24,915 nt of DNA from the IMG/VR virus record IMGVR_UViG_3300017762_000073, positions 1 to 24,915 of that record, one strand, 5' to 3'. How positions within the stretch are numbered: position 1 is the stretch's first letter; every line of letters starts with the position of its first letter. This document shows, piece after piece, positions 13,615 through 19,937 of this stretch. A model generated the notes under the pieces. It had not been told where the DNA came from, made no database searches, and saw only the letters and a list, made by a program, of their open reading frames with translations. The stretch comes from a virus. A program made the translations under genes and the position numbers.

Positions 13615-13656
13615 TTTAAAAAAAGTTTTTTATTATTAAATAAGTTTGTATATTGC
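13615..13656 (+). promoter_or_regulatory. Phage promoter copy C
   Basis: The 21-bp A/T block at 13615-13635 is identical to the other two copies. It is followed by TGTATATTGC (13647-13656), the leader GAACAATTAATAACAAACTACAGA, then ATG at 13685. It starts directly after the large terminase stop. An apparent TTG start at 13646 falls within the promoter core and is not used. Confidence 0.75.
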
Positions 13657-13684
13657 TCTTGAACAATTAATAACAAACTACAGA

Positions 13685-14089
13685 ATGATGAAAATCACAG
13701 AAAACGAATTTACAGTATTACAAGCAATCGCTCAAAACGAGTATAATGTATGTAACTACGGAACACCAAGAAATTGGGACGATACCGTTACTTACCTTTG
13801 GACTTTTGGAGATGGTAATTACTTACTTATAGAAGGCCAAGAAATGCCAAAGAGAAAAGACTTAACCGAGGTTCTTAATAGTTTAATAGAAAAGGGACTA
13901 ATACTCACTAACCGAGAAGATTTATATTTAGCCTCTAGACATCACCAAGTTTGGCACACCGCCAAAGGATTTAAGGCCTGGGAAGCAGAATCCAAAAAGA
14001 GATACTCAGACGATGACGTTCTTACTTTGGTTTATGGCTTCGACTTGATGCCTCAATACGGGGGATGTAGCGAAGTATATTACAAATAA
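13685..14089 (+). CDS. Winged-helix-like hypothetical protein behind promoter C
   Basis: A 134-residue protein. The open frame extends upstream to a TTG in the promoter core, so the ATG at 13685 (then ATG 13688) is the real start; its ACTACAGA leader is shared with 6284. The N-terminus KITENEFTVLQAIAQNE, with RKDLTEVLNSLIEKGLILTN (about 70-90), looks like the MarR/MTH-type pattern of a short winged helix. The C-terminus is YGFDLMPQYGGCSEVYY. It may be a regulator. It is followed by a stable hairpin before the next gene. The protein function is unknown. Confidence 0.75.
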   Translation: MMKITENEFTVLQAIAQNEYNVCNYGTPRNWDDTVTYLWTFGDGNYLLIEGQEMPKRKDLTEVLNSLIEKGLILTNREDLYLASRHHQVWHTAKGFKAWEAESKKRYSDDDVLTLVYGFDLMPQYGGCSEVYYK

Positions 14090-14097
14090 TAATAACC

Positions 14098-14117
14098 AGG
14101 AAGCCTTCGGGCTTCCT
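14098..14117 (+). terminator. 8-bp stem with cUUCGg tetraloop (RNA hairpin, no U-tract)
   Basis: AGGAAGCC (14098-14105) and GGCTTCCT (14110-14117) pair perfectly around a UUCG loop closed by C-G, the most stable RNA tetraloop type. No T-run follows (ATAACTTAAA). This may be an attenuator, an mRNA-stabilising or processing hairpin, or a poor terminator between the genes at 13685 and 14138. Confidence 0.7.
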
Positions 14118-14137
14118 ATAACTTAAACTACAGAACA

Positions 14138-14344
14138 ATGACTGGAACACTTAGAACTATAGAATGCAAAGACTGGAAACTTGAACCCATTACTTACTAT
14201 GAAATGGATTTAAAATTCCAACACGCCTACCATAACTTTACCTACTTCAGCTTAGAAGGTGAAAGCATGATTGGATTCACGGACCGTATTAGATACGAAG
14301 TACGTAAGATGTATGGCGCAGAACTCACATGGGTAGAAGAATGA
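14138..14344 (+). CDS. Hypothetical protein
   Basis: A 68-residue protein of unknown function, with a start after the ACTACAGAACAATG leader that resembles those at 6284 and 13685. It has many aromatic residues (HAYHNFTYFSLEGESM, near 29-44) and GFTDRIRYEVRKMYGAE towards the end. There are no membrane segments or Cys pairs beyond one Cys. It lies downstream of the hairpin at 14098 and overlaps the next gene with ATGA. Confidence 0.7.
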   Translation: MTGTLRTIECKDWKLEPITYYEMDLKFQHAYHNFTYFSLEGESMIGFTDRIRYEVRKMYGAELTWVEE

Positions 14345-14523
14345 TTAAATGCGAATGTTCAGACGAAGAACTAGAAATAGAAGATTTGGAAATCGAAGAC
14401 AATAGCTTTGATCATGCATTCGGTACGAAATACGAATATGAAGTTACATGCCCTAACTGTCAAGCGTCTATGGGCGAATTTGCAAGCGTAGAAGAAGTTA
14501 TAGAAGCTAAACGAGGATACTAA
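14341..14523 (+). CDS. Small zinc-ribbon-like protein
   Basis: A 60-residue protein. ATG 14341 gives the ATGA overlap with the preceding gene and is preferred to the in-frame ATG 14329. Two Cys pairs, CEC (4-6) and CPNC (37-40), flank a very acidic stretch (DEELEIEDLEIEDNS), then ASVEEVIEAKRGY. Four Cys in two clusters suggest a zinc ribbon. The acidic part may mimic DNA or contact a protein. It is coupled to the HTH-like gene by TAATG. Confidence 0.65.
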   Translation: MIKCECSDEELEIEDLEIEDNSFDHAFGTKYEYEVTCPNCQASMGEFASVEEVIEAKRGY

Positions 14524-14714
14524 TGACACGACCACATAAAGAAGAACAAGAAATATGGGAATGGCTTCAAGATAAGCACGTTCCAGATCTAGCGAGAAAA
14601 ACTGGACTAGGTACAACGCCTATTTATTATTTTAAGAATGGTAAAGCTAAAAATGCTAGCTTCCAGCTGGTACGTTCACTTCAACTTATAAAGGAAAAAG
14701 AATGTACACCTTAG
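14523..14714 (+). CDS. Small HTH-like protein (paralogue of 7976 gene)
   Basis: A 63-residue protein. EEQEIWEWLQDKHVPDLARKTGLGTTPIYYFKNGKAKNASFQLVRSLQLIKE shares the EIxxWL...L...F.N...R.LQ..K pattern with the protein at 7976. The PDLARKTGLGTTPIYYFKNG segment looks like a real HTH (turn at TGLG). It probably binds DNA. It overlaps the DnaA-like gene by 13 bp. The existence of two dispersed paralogues suggests separate regulators or repeated acquisition. Confidence 0.7.
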   Translation: MTRPHKEEQEIWEWLQDKHVPDLARKTGLGTTPIYYFKNGKAKNASFQLVRSLQLIKEKECTP

Positions 14715-15022
14715 CACTAGATGCTTTTAAACGATTTGAACAATGTGTTACTGGGGAACTAGAGGATAACCACGTAGAACTGATTGCAGAATTTTGCGAT
14801 AAGATCAACATAGGATATGATACTTTGTTTATTAAAAGTAGAAAGTCTAAGTTTGTTAATTACCGTTCACTGTTTTTTAACTGGGTAAATATAAGCCATA
14901 TAGAACTTGCAAGATTATTTAATATGCATCATAGTAGTGTTATGCACTTAAGACAAGATCATGAATGTAGATTAGAACACGATATGCATTATAGGGAAAT
15001 ATATAATAAATTAAACTTATAG
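14702..15022 (+). CDS. DnaA domain IV-like protein
   Basis: A 106-residue protein. VNYRSLFFNWVNISHIELARLFNMHHSSVMHLRQDHECRLEHD (52-94) has the layout of the DnaA C-terminal DNA-binding domain: a basic-loop helix, a second helix, then a recognition helix with the HHSSVMH variant of RDHSTVLHA. This is the Trp-repressor-like HTH of the DnaA C-terminus. No AAA+ domain is present. Such phage proteins could bind DnaA boxes or compete with host DnaA. It ends just before a strong terminator. The match is by motif, moderate strength. Confidence 0.65.
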   Translation: MYTLALDAFKRFEQCVTGELEDNHVELIAEFCDKINIGYDTLFIKSRKSKFVNYRSLFFNWVNISHIELARLFNMHHSSVMHLRQDHECRLEHDMHYREIYNKLNL

Positions 15023-15047
15023 TAGAATCATTTACTCTGTAGATATG

Positions 15048-15079
15048 CCACTTGATTTGAAAGTCAGGTGGTTTTTTTT
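15048..15079 (+). terminator. Intrinsic terminator before portal gene
   Basis: CCACTTGA (15048-15055) pairs with TCAGGTGG (15064-15071), with one G-U wobble, around the loop TTTGAAAG. Eight T residues follow (15072-15079). This is a classic rho-independent terminator closing the 13685-15022 operon and separating it from the head module. Confidence 0.85.
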
Positions 15080-15106
15080 GCTTATTTCAATAGTTGTAAA
15101 TATTTG

Positions 15107-15116
15107 TTAATTTAGA
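15107..15116 (+). promoter_or_regulatory. Candidate -7-like element upstream of portal gene
   Basis: TAATTTAGAT (starting about 15107) lies about 21 nt before the portal ATG, after the terminator. The same 10-mer occurs at the same distance before the phosphoesterase at 1896. It could be the late promoter for head genes. Confidence 0.35.
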
Positions 15117-15137
15117 TGCAACTTTAAAAAGTAAATT

Positions 15138-16532
15138 ATGGCTTTATCTGACCTTCTACCTTTTGCTAGGACAAAAGCACCTAATAACAATTTGGTGAAC
15201 GAGTTAAACAGGCAATTATTTAGATTTCATAGGGGTATGCCTATTAGTCTTGATGATACCCAAAACGCTTACGTTGAAGATGGGTATGAATTAAACCCTG
15301 ACGTATATAGCGTAGTCAATGGAATCACGAAAGCAGCAGCTGCTGTGCCTCCAATTATTCATATCGTTAAAGATCAACAAAAAGCATTAAAATATAGACA
15401 AGTATCTAATACTGTAAAAGACAAAGCTACGCAAGGGAGTGTAGATAATTTATTAGAACTAAAAGAACAGGCTTTTGACGAGGTGCATGATGAGCGCGAT
15501 CCTTTATATAAACTAATTAATCAACCTAATCCATTACAAGGCTATCCTGAGTGGTATGAAAACATGAAAGGTTTTCAGTTGATTACAGGTAATGCTTATA
15601 CGCATTTTATAGAACTTGGAGACGGTACTTTTGGTGAAATGTGGGTAATGCCATCTCAATTTACTAAAATAGTAGCCGATCCTACTTACGAGACTTTGAT
15701 AAAGGGTTATATTATTGACATGTATGGCCATGATGGTCATCAATTGCCAGCTGAAACAGTAATGCACTGGAAGTATTGGAATCCTGATTACGATGCTGTT
15801 GGCTCTCACTTATACGGCATGTCTCCATTAAAAGCTGCTAGGCGAGCTATAAGACTAGGTAACGATGGTGATCAAGCACTAAGCAAAGCACTAAGAAATG
15901 GCGGCGCATCAGGCGTAGTCTATCCTACTGATCCAGATCTAGAGCAACTAACACCTATGCAGCGATCTCAATTAGAGACTTATCTAAGATCAATGCAAGG
16001 CCCTGATAATTATAAGGCATGGTTAGTAAGTAATGTCAAACTAGGATTCGAAAAATTTGGAATGCCGCCAGTCGATTTAGAGATCATAGAAGCTGGTAAA
16101 ATGACCCAACGTGATATATGTAATGTTTATAATTTCCCTAGTGAATTATTAAACGATCCAGATAATAAAACTAATGCTAATAAATCAGAAAGCCGAAAGC
16201 AGCTTTATTTAGATAATGTTATACCTGAGCTTACTAGAGATTACGCGGAACTAAACAGATCTTTAGTCCCTGTATTTAATAAGGCTACCGGCAAGAACTA
16301 TCATTTAGATTTTGATGTACAAGCTATTGATGCGTTAAATAAAGATAATAGTGAAAAGGTAGATTGGTTAAGTAAAGCATGGTGGCTAACTGCTGATGAA
16401 AAGCGTATCGAAATGGGTTACCAACCAGTTGGTGACAATAACAGATACATACCAATGAATCTAATACCAGATGCATCTAGTGAATTAACAGATGATGATA
16501 TTAAAATGTTAAAGAATGAGTACGGATCTTAA
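15138..16532 (+). CDS. Portal protein (HK97 family)
   Basis: A 464-residue portal protein that forms the dodecameric ring at the head vertex. The features are family-typical: an early DVYSVVNGITKAAAAVPP helix (54-72), GNAYTHFIELGDG (around 153), the VMHWKYWNPD...GMSPLKAARRAI clamp segment (about 210-240), and the C-terminal DICNVYNFPSELLNDPDNKTNANKSES part (about 328-355), followed by YLDNVIPELTRDYAELN. This is clearly the HK97-like type. It starts its own operon after the terminator and overlaps the M15 peptidase gene by 17 bp. It lacks a protease fusion, which is encoded separately at 19938. Confidence 0.92.
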   Translation: MALSDLLPFARTKAPNNNLVNELNRQLFRFHRGMPISLDDTQNAYVEDGYELNPDVYSVVNGITKAAAAVPPIIHIVKDQQKALKYRQVSNTVKDKATQGSVDNLLELKEQAFDEVHDERDPLYKLINQPNPLQGYPEWYENMKGFQLITGNAYTHFIELGDGTFGEMWVMPSQFTKIVADPTYETLIKGYIIDMYGHDGHQLPAETVMHWKYWNPDYDAVGSHLYGMSPLKAARRAIRLGNDGDQALSKALRNGGASGVVYPTDPDLEQLTPMQRSQLETYLRSMQGPDNYKAWLVSNVKLGFEKFGMPPVDLEIIEAGKMTQRDICNVYNFPSELLNDPDNKTNANKSESRKQLYLDNVIPELTRDYAELNRSLVPVFNKATGKNYHLDFDVQAIDALNKDNSEKVDWLSKAWWLTADEKRIEMGYQPVGDNNRYIPMNLIPDASSELTDDDIKMLKNEYGS

Positions 16533-16887
16533 ATATTTTTCACAATCAGATTTTGACAAGTGTAACCCGCCTTGCAAGTTAGAGGATATGGATGAAAAAT
16601 TCATGAAAAAACTAGATATTGCAAGACAAGTGTGTAAGACACCATTTATTGTTACATCGGCCTTTAGAAGCGAAATTTGGGAGCGAGAACAAGGAAGAAA
16701 CGGTACGAGTAGCCATACAAAAGGTTTAGCAATAGATTTAAAAGCTGAAAGTAGTATTTTTAGACACAAATTAATCGTCTCGTTGCTTTCTGTTGGTTTT
16801 AATCGTATAGGTATCGGTAAGAATTTTATTCATGTGGATATAGATAAAGATAAAGCATCAAACGTAATTTGGCACTATTATGAGTGA
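16516..16887 (+). CDS. Peptidase M15-type endolysin
   Basis: A 123-residue zinc peptidase. SSHTKGLAID (65-74) supplies the HxxxxxxD pair His67/Asp74, and FIHVDID (104-110) supplies His106 and Asp108, the conserved M15/VanY-type zinc and catalytic set. The length equals the compact M15_3 family (for example phage L-alanyl-D-glutamate peptidases). It degrades host peptidoglycan at lysis. No signal peptide is seen, so export needs a holin; the next two genes are candidates. It overlaps portal upstream and the next gene downstream by 8 bp. It is unusual to find it between portal and minor head protein. Confidence 0.88.
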   Translation: MSTDLKYFSQSDFDKCNPPCKLEDMDEKFMKKLDIARQVCKTPFIVTSAFRSEIWEREQGRNGTSSHTKGLAIDLKAESSIFRHKLIVSLLSVGFNRIGIGKNFIHVDIDKDKASNVIWHYYE

Positions 16888-17146
16888 TAAAGAAATGAAC
16901 GATTTAAAATTTAAAGTAAATAACCTTGAGGCTATGATTGAGTTGCTTGCTAAAGATATACAAGATATTAAAGAGGCCTTATTAGGTAACGAGTTCGGTC
17001 AGGAAGGGCTTGTAAAAAAAGTAACAAATAACGAAAAGCAAATAGCTGAACTAGTTAAGTTTAAACAAAAAATAATCGCATGGGCAACAGGCGCAGGCCT
17101 TGGTTCAAGTGCTTTATTTAATGCTATATCGGAGATGATGAAATGA
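16880..17146 (+). CDS. Coiled-coil plus transmembrane protein, holin-like (XhlA-type)
   Basis: An 88-residue protein with a long N-terminal coiled coil (EMNDLKFKVNNLEAMIELLAKDIQDIKEAL, then KKVTNNEKQIAELVKFKQK). One weakly hydrophobic C-terminal helix (IIAWATGAGLGSSALFNAI, about 65-83) may cross the membrane. This domain order matches the haemolysin XhlA/holin-accessory family. It is adjacent to the M15 endolysin and overlaps the next gene by 4 bp (ATGA), supporting a lysis role. Confidence 0.65.
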   Translation: MSDKEMNDLKFKVNNLEAMIELLAKDIQDIKEALLGNEFGQEGLVKKVTNNEKQIAELVKFKQKIIAWATGAGLGSSALFNAISEMMK

Positions 17147-17445
17147 AAAAACCAATAAAGGACTGGAAAATTGTACGTATCATATCACAAACTGCCGAAG
17201 GAAAAAATAAAGCAGGCGAAGTGTTGCACGGAGCGCTCGATATTTTGCCATTGCCAAACCAATTCCTGGGTAAAGCGCTTAAAGCAATCGTTGCAGGCGA
17301 ATGGAATCAAACTAAAAACGAACTTATCGAAGCTTTTACGCTCCGTAATATTGTAGCAATAGGTCTCACGACCGCGCTTATTATGGGTTGGTTAAGCCCT
17401 GAGGATATAGAAAAATTTATGCAAGTACTAAACGAGCTTCTGTAG
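17143..17445 (+). CDS. Small membrane protein, candidate holin
   Basis: A 100-residue protein. The first 60 residues are amphipathic with a hydrophobic patch (GALDILPLPNQFLGKALKAIVAG), and residues 69-84 (NIVAIGLTTALIMGWL) form a transmembrane helix. The end is LSPEDIEKFMQVLNELL. It is coupled to its upstream neighbour by ATGA, next to an endolysin. The product probably makes the lesion that releases the endolysin or assists it. No specific holin family was matched, so the role is inferred from position and hydrophobicity. Confidence 0.65.
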   Translation: MKKPIKDWKIVRIISQTAEGKNKAGEVLHGALDILPLPNQFLGKALKAIVAGEWNQTKNELIEAFTLRNIVAIGLTTALIMGWLSPEDIEKFMQVLNELL

Positions 17446-17466
17446 ACATATCTCTTTTGTTATTTT

Positions 17467-17497
17467 ATACTAAACTGTGAAAGGTTTAGTATTTTTT
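17467..17497 (+). terminator. Intrinsic terminator directly abutting the minor head protein start
   Basis: ATACTAAAC (17467-17475) and GTTTAGTAT (17484-17492) pair over 9 bp around TGTGAAAG, with a T6 run (17492-17497). The ATG at 17498 follows without any gap. A GTG at 17477, which would be an upstream start, lies in the hairpin. Either transcripts terminate here, or the hairpin regulates translation of the next gene. Confidence 0.7.
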
Positions 17498-18301
17498 ATG
17501 CCTATCCAAGAATCAAATACAAGCCAACAACACAAAAGATTTATTATTTGGAAAACATTCGATAATAAACGCCGAGCTTTTGAGCGTTTTGCCGAAAGGA
17601 CTTTCCATAATGCTTTACGTAAGCAATTAAAACAATATTTAGACGCCGTAGATAAAAGGCAAGTTATAAACTTTGATTTAGAGGGTATAGTAACAGCCGA
17701 TTCGGTATCAGATGCTTTTGAAAAAGTATACACTAGGGTAATGAAGGTATTTGGCCAAGAATCGCTTGCTAACTTAAAAGAATCCATGCAAAAAGAAGTA
17801 AGCGTTGATTGGGACGTGCTAATTGCACAATGGATAGCTGGTAATGAAATATTAAACCCCTCTGATACAACTAGTAAAATTGTTTTAGTAACAAGGACTA
17901 CCCAGGATCGTATAAGAAAAAACGTAGCAACAGCTTTAAAAGAGGGTACATCTATTCCTAATTTTGCTAAGCAATTAAAATCAGATTATGGCTTTAGTTT
18001 AAGGAGAGCTACTTTAATAGGGAGAACCGAGGTTATAGCCGCTTCGAACGCTGGCTCAGTTTTAGGTGCTCAAGCCTCAGGAATACCGACTAAAAAAGTA
18101 TGGCTAGCTACACAGGATGATAGGACTAGGGATTTACATTTAGCAGTAGATGGTCAAAAAGTACCTAATTTAGAAACGCCTTTCAATGTAGGCGGCGATG
18201 AAATGCAATACCCTGGTGATTCATCATTAGGCGCAGCTCCTAGTAACACGATTAATTGTAGATGTACGGTTATATACGAGCCTTATGATATTGATTTTTA
18301 G
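17498..18301 (+). CDS. Minor head protein (Mu F / SPP1 gp7-like)
   Basis: A 267-residue protein from ATG 17498; an upstream GTG at 17477 would add 7 residues but is within the terminator hairpin. The N-terminal half is helical and charged. The C-terminal half shows the family core: LIGRTEVIAASNAGSVLGAQASGI, TRDLHLAVDGQKVP, and a closing INCRCTVIYEP. This is the Mu F-like domain with the R.xH..xxG and CRC motifs. It occurs in the head at the portal, and some members are toxin-domain carriers; none is seen here. It overlaps the first glycosyltransferase by 17 bp. Confidence 0.88.
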   Translation: MPIQESNTSQQHKRFIIWKTFDNKRRAFERFAERTFHNALRKQLKQYLDAVDKRQVINFDLEGIVTADSVSDAFEKVYTRVMKVFGQESLANLKESMQKEVSVDWDVLIAQWIAGNEILNPSDTTSKIVLVTRTTQDRIRKNVATALKEGTSIPNFAKQLKSDYGFSLRRATLIGRTEVIAASNAGSVLGAQASGIPTKKVWLATQDDRTRDLHLAVDGQKVPNLETPFNVGGDEMQYPGDSSLGAAPSNTINCRCTVIYEPYDIDF

Positions 18302-18929
18302 TTACAATAGACCATCCATGTTGGCTAAGGTTATTGAGCAATGCCCAGAAGAACCAGTCGTTATTGATGATGGCTCTGACTTTGATTCTCTTTTATTCGC
18401 TAAGAAATGTCAGTTTCACAGATTAGAACATAAAGGCAAAGAACAATACTTTCTTAATTGGCAATATGCTTTTGAAATATGCAAGCAGTCTAATGATGAT
18501 TTCTTTTTATTCTTACCAGATGATTTTTTACAAATAGACTTCGACACGATTTACAAACTGCATTTACAAATCAAAGGCAAGTATGCTTACAACCTTTTGA
18601 ATGATGGCAGGCCTAAAATCTGGACTAGTATAGAACACAGAGAAGTAAAAGTAAAAGGTATTGATTCTATACAAGTTAGCTATTGTGATGGTGGTTATTT
18701 TACAAATAGACAAACACTAGAAGCTATAAATTTTGAACAAGATTTTATTACATCTAGTAGGTTTGGTAGATCAAAGATTTCATCGGGTATCGGTGAAAGT
18801 CAAAGCCATAAATTTTTTAAATTAGGGATTCCTATGTATTGCCCTAAAAAAAGCTTATGCTATCATGGTGATCACAAAAGCATGATGCATACAGAGCTAA
18901 GAAAACAACAACCACTTATAAGCTTATGA
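18285..18929 (+). CDS. Glycosyltransferase (GT-A-like)
   Basis: A 214-residue protein. ILIFSYNRPSML (2-13) is the nucleotide-sugar-binding first strand and loop of GT2-type enzymes, with VVIDDGSD (25-32) next. FLFLPDDFLQID (73-84) supplies the DxD-like metal site. There is no membrane segment, so it acts in the cytoplasm. It lies within the head operon, with overlaps on both sides (minor head protein 17 bp, next gene ATGA). The substrate may be a virion protein or the hydroxymethylated base. It is compact for a glycosyltransferase, which is common in phages. Confidence 0.75.
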   Translation: MILIFSYNRPSMLAKVIEQCPEEPVVIDDGSDFDSLLFAKKCQFHRLEHKGKEQYFLNWQYAFEICKQSNDDFFLFLPDDFLQIDFDTIYKLHLQIKGKYAYNLLNDGRPKIWTSIEHREVKVKGIDSIQVSYCDGGYFTNRQTLEAINFEQDFITSSRFGRSKISSGIGESQSHKFFKLGIPMYCPKKSLCYHGDHKSMMHTELRKQQPLISL

Positions 18930-19102
18930 ATAAATTAGGATTAGTTGCGGGCATAGCCTGCTTAATATGGTCTGCATTGTATGATTGGCAATTAGTAATA
19001 ATACTTACCTTATTCTTTATTGCATTAAAAAGTGATATAGTAATTTTATTGGAATCAAAGTTTGATGTATTCATTAAACAGTTGATAGATTCACAAAAAT
19101 GA
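18926..19102 (+). CDS. 58-residue membrane protein between two glycosyltransferases
   Basis: A short gene (ATG 18926, TGA 19100-19102). The peptide starts MNKLGLVAGIACLIWSALYD and continues WQLVIILTLFFIALKSDIVILLE, giving two hydrophobic segments. It closes with KFDVFIKQLIDSQK. Both ends use ATGA overlaps with the glycosyltransferase genes, so all three are translationally coupled. The gene is absent from larger-frame lists because of its length, but the pair of overlaps makes it convincing. It could anchor the enzymes at the membrane. Confidence 0.7.
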   Translation: MNKLGLVAGIACLIWSALYDWQLVIILTLFFIALKSDIVILLESKFDVFIKQLIDSQK

Positions 19103-19773
19103 TTAGTGCCAACCTCGCTACGATAAAAGCACGTAAAGAAAATTTACAACAAGTAGTAGATTCTTTAAGGCATCAAGTTGATATAGTTCGGGTATATGGA
19201 AATGATTACAAGCCAAAGCTCAAAGGTAGTAATGTCGAGATTTTTTTTGGTAAAGATTATACAGATAATGCTAAGTTTATTTGGTTACCTACAAGTAAAG
19301 GGATTTATCTTTCTTGTGATGACGATATTATTTATCCACCAGACTACGTAGAAACAATCCTAACGGCTTTAAAAAAATATCCTAATACATGGTTAACCTT
19401 TCATGGTAGAAAGCTAAAAGGGTTAAATTTACCATATTATACAGGGCACCATTCATATCAATGCCTTAGAAATGTAGACGCGGATTATCAAGTAGATGTA
19501 CCTGGAACTGGGGTATCAGCTTTTAATACGGATTTAATAAAATTTGATGCTACTACTTGGAGGGATTATAGGATGAGCGATTTAAGAGTTGCGTTAGAGT
19601 TAGCTAAAAAAGATATAAGAATTATATGCTTAAAACACAATATGCATTGGATAAAAAGCACAGAGACTTACTTGACGCAATCTATTCATAGAAGAGAACA
19701 AAAAAATAATAGGCAAAATAATTTAGCTAATGTTATTTATGAACTTGTCGCCAAAAACAAATTGCAAACATAA
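19099..19773 (+). CDS. Glycosyltransferase-like protein (GT2-type DDD motif)
   Basis: A 224-residue protein. ISANLATIKARKENLQQVVDSL (2-23) matches the start of GT-A folds. GIYLSCDDDIIYPPDYVETIL (68-89) holds the DxD metal-binding motif in the sugar-nucleotide site. VDVPGTGVSAFNTDLIKFD (about 135-153) and the YRMSDLRVALELAKK helix are typical acceptor-side segments. It differs in sequence from the GT at 18285, so the two probably attach different sugars or act in sequence. It starts at an ATGA overlap with the membrane miniprotein. The next 160 bp are non-coding on the + strand. Confidence 0.75.
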   Translation: MISANLATIKARKENLQQVVDSLRHQVDIVRVYGNDYKPKLKGSNVEIFFGKDYTDNAKFIWLPTSKGIYLSCDDDIIYPPDYVETILTALKKYPNTWLTFHGRKLKGLNLPYYTGHHSYQCLRNVDADYQVDVPGTGVSAFNTDLIKFDATTWRDYRMSDLRVALELAKKDIRIICLKHNMHWIKSTETYLTQSIHRREQKNNRQNNLANVIYELVAKNKLQT

Positions 19774-19852
19774 GCAAGGCTTGAATATCAGATTTCTCTA
19801 CTGCCCAATTATTATCTAGTTGCTCTTGTACTCTATTTATTAACTTTTCCAT
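19733..19852 (-). CDS. Possible 39-residue minus-strand peptide
   Basis: A minus-strand frame from ATG (19852-19850) to TAA (19735-19733) encoding MEKLINRVQEQLDNNWAVEK and a further 19 residues (ending FWRQVHK). It overlaps the 3' end of the second glycosyltransferase and occupies an otherwise empty gap. The amphipathic start followed by a hydrophobic LLMFAICFW patch looks protein-like, but it would be the only minus-strand gene in the window. Low confidence. Confidence 0.22.
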   Translation of the reverse strand: MEKLINRVQEQLDNNWAVEKSDIQALLMFAICFWRQVHK

Positions 19853-19910
19853 ATTAAAAATAAAGGGTTTAATCAAACTAATTATTGTAATTGTAAAATG
19901 ATGTTAAAAA

Positions 19911-19918
19911 TGTATATT
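19911..19918 (+). promoter_or_regulatory. TGTATATT element upstream of prohead protease
   Basis: TGTATATT 19 bp before the ATG at 19938, with ATAACAAACTA between them. That leader is the same one that follows promoter copy C. The long A/T block is missing, so it may be a weaker promoter for protease and capsid. Confidence 0.5.
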
Positions 19919-19937
19919 TTTATAACAAACTATTAGT

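Noticed and set aside
13646-13684. TTG start for the gene at 13685
   Set aside because: It falls inside the TGTATATT promoter core; the ATG behind the conserved ACTACAGA leader is better.
17477-17497. GTG start for the minor head protein
   Set aside because: It lies in the terminator hairpin and its T-run; ATG 17498 gives a sensible N-terminus.
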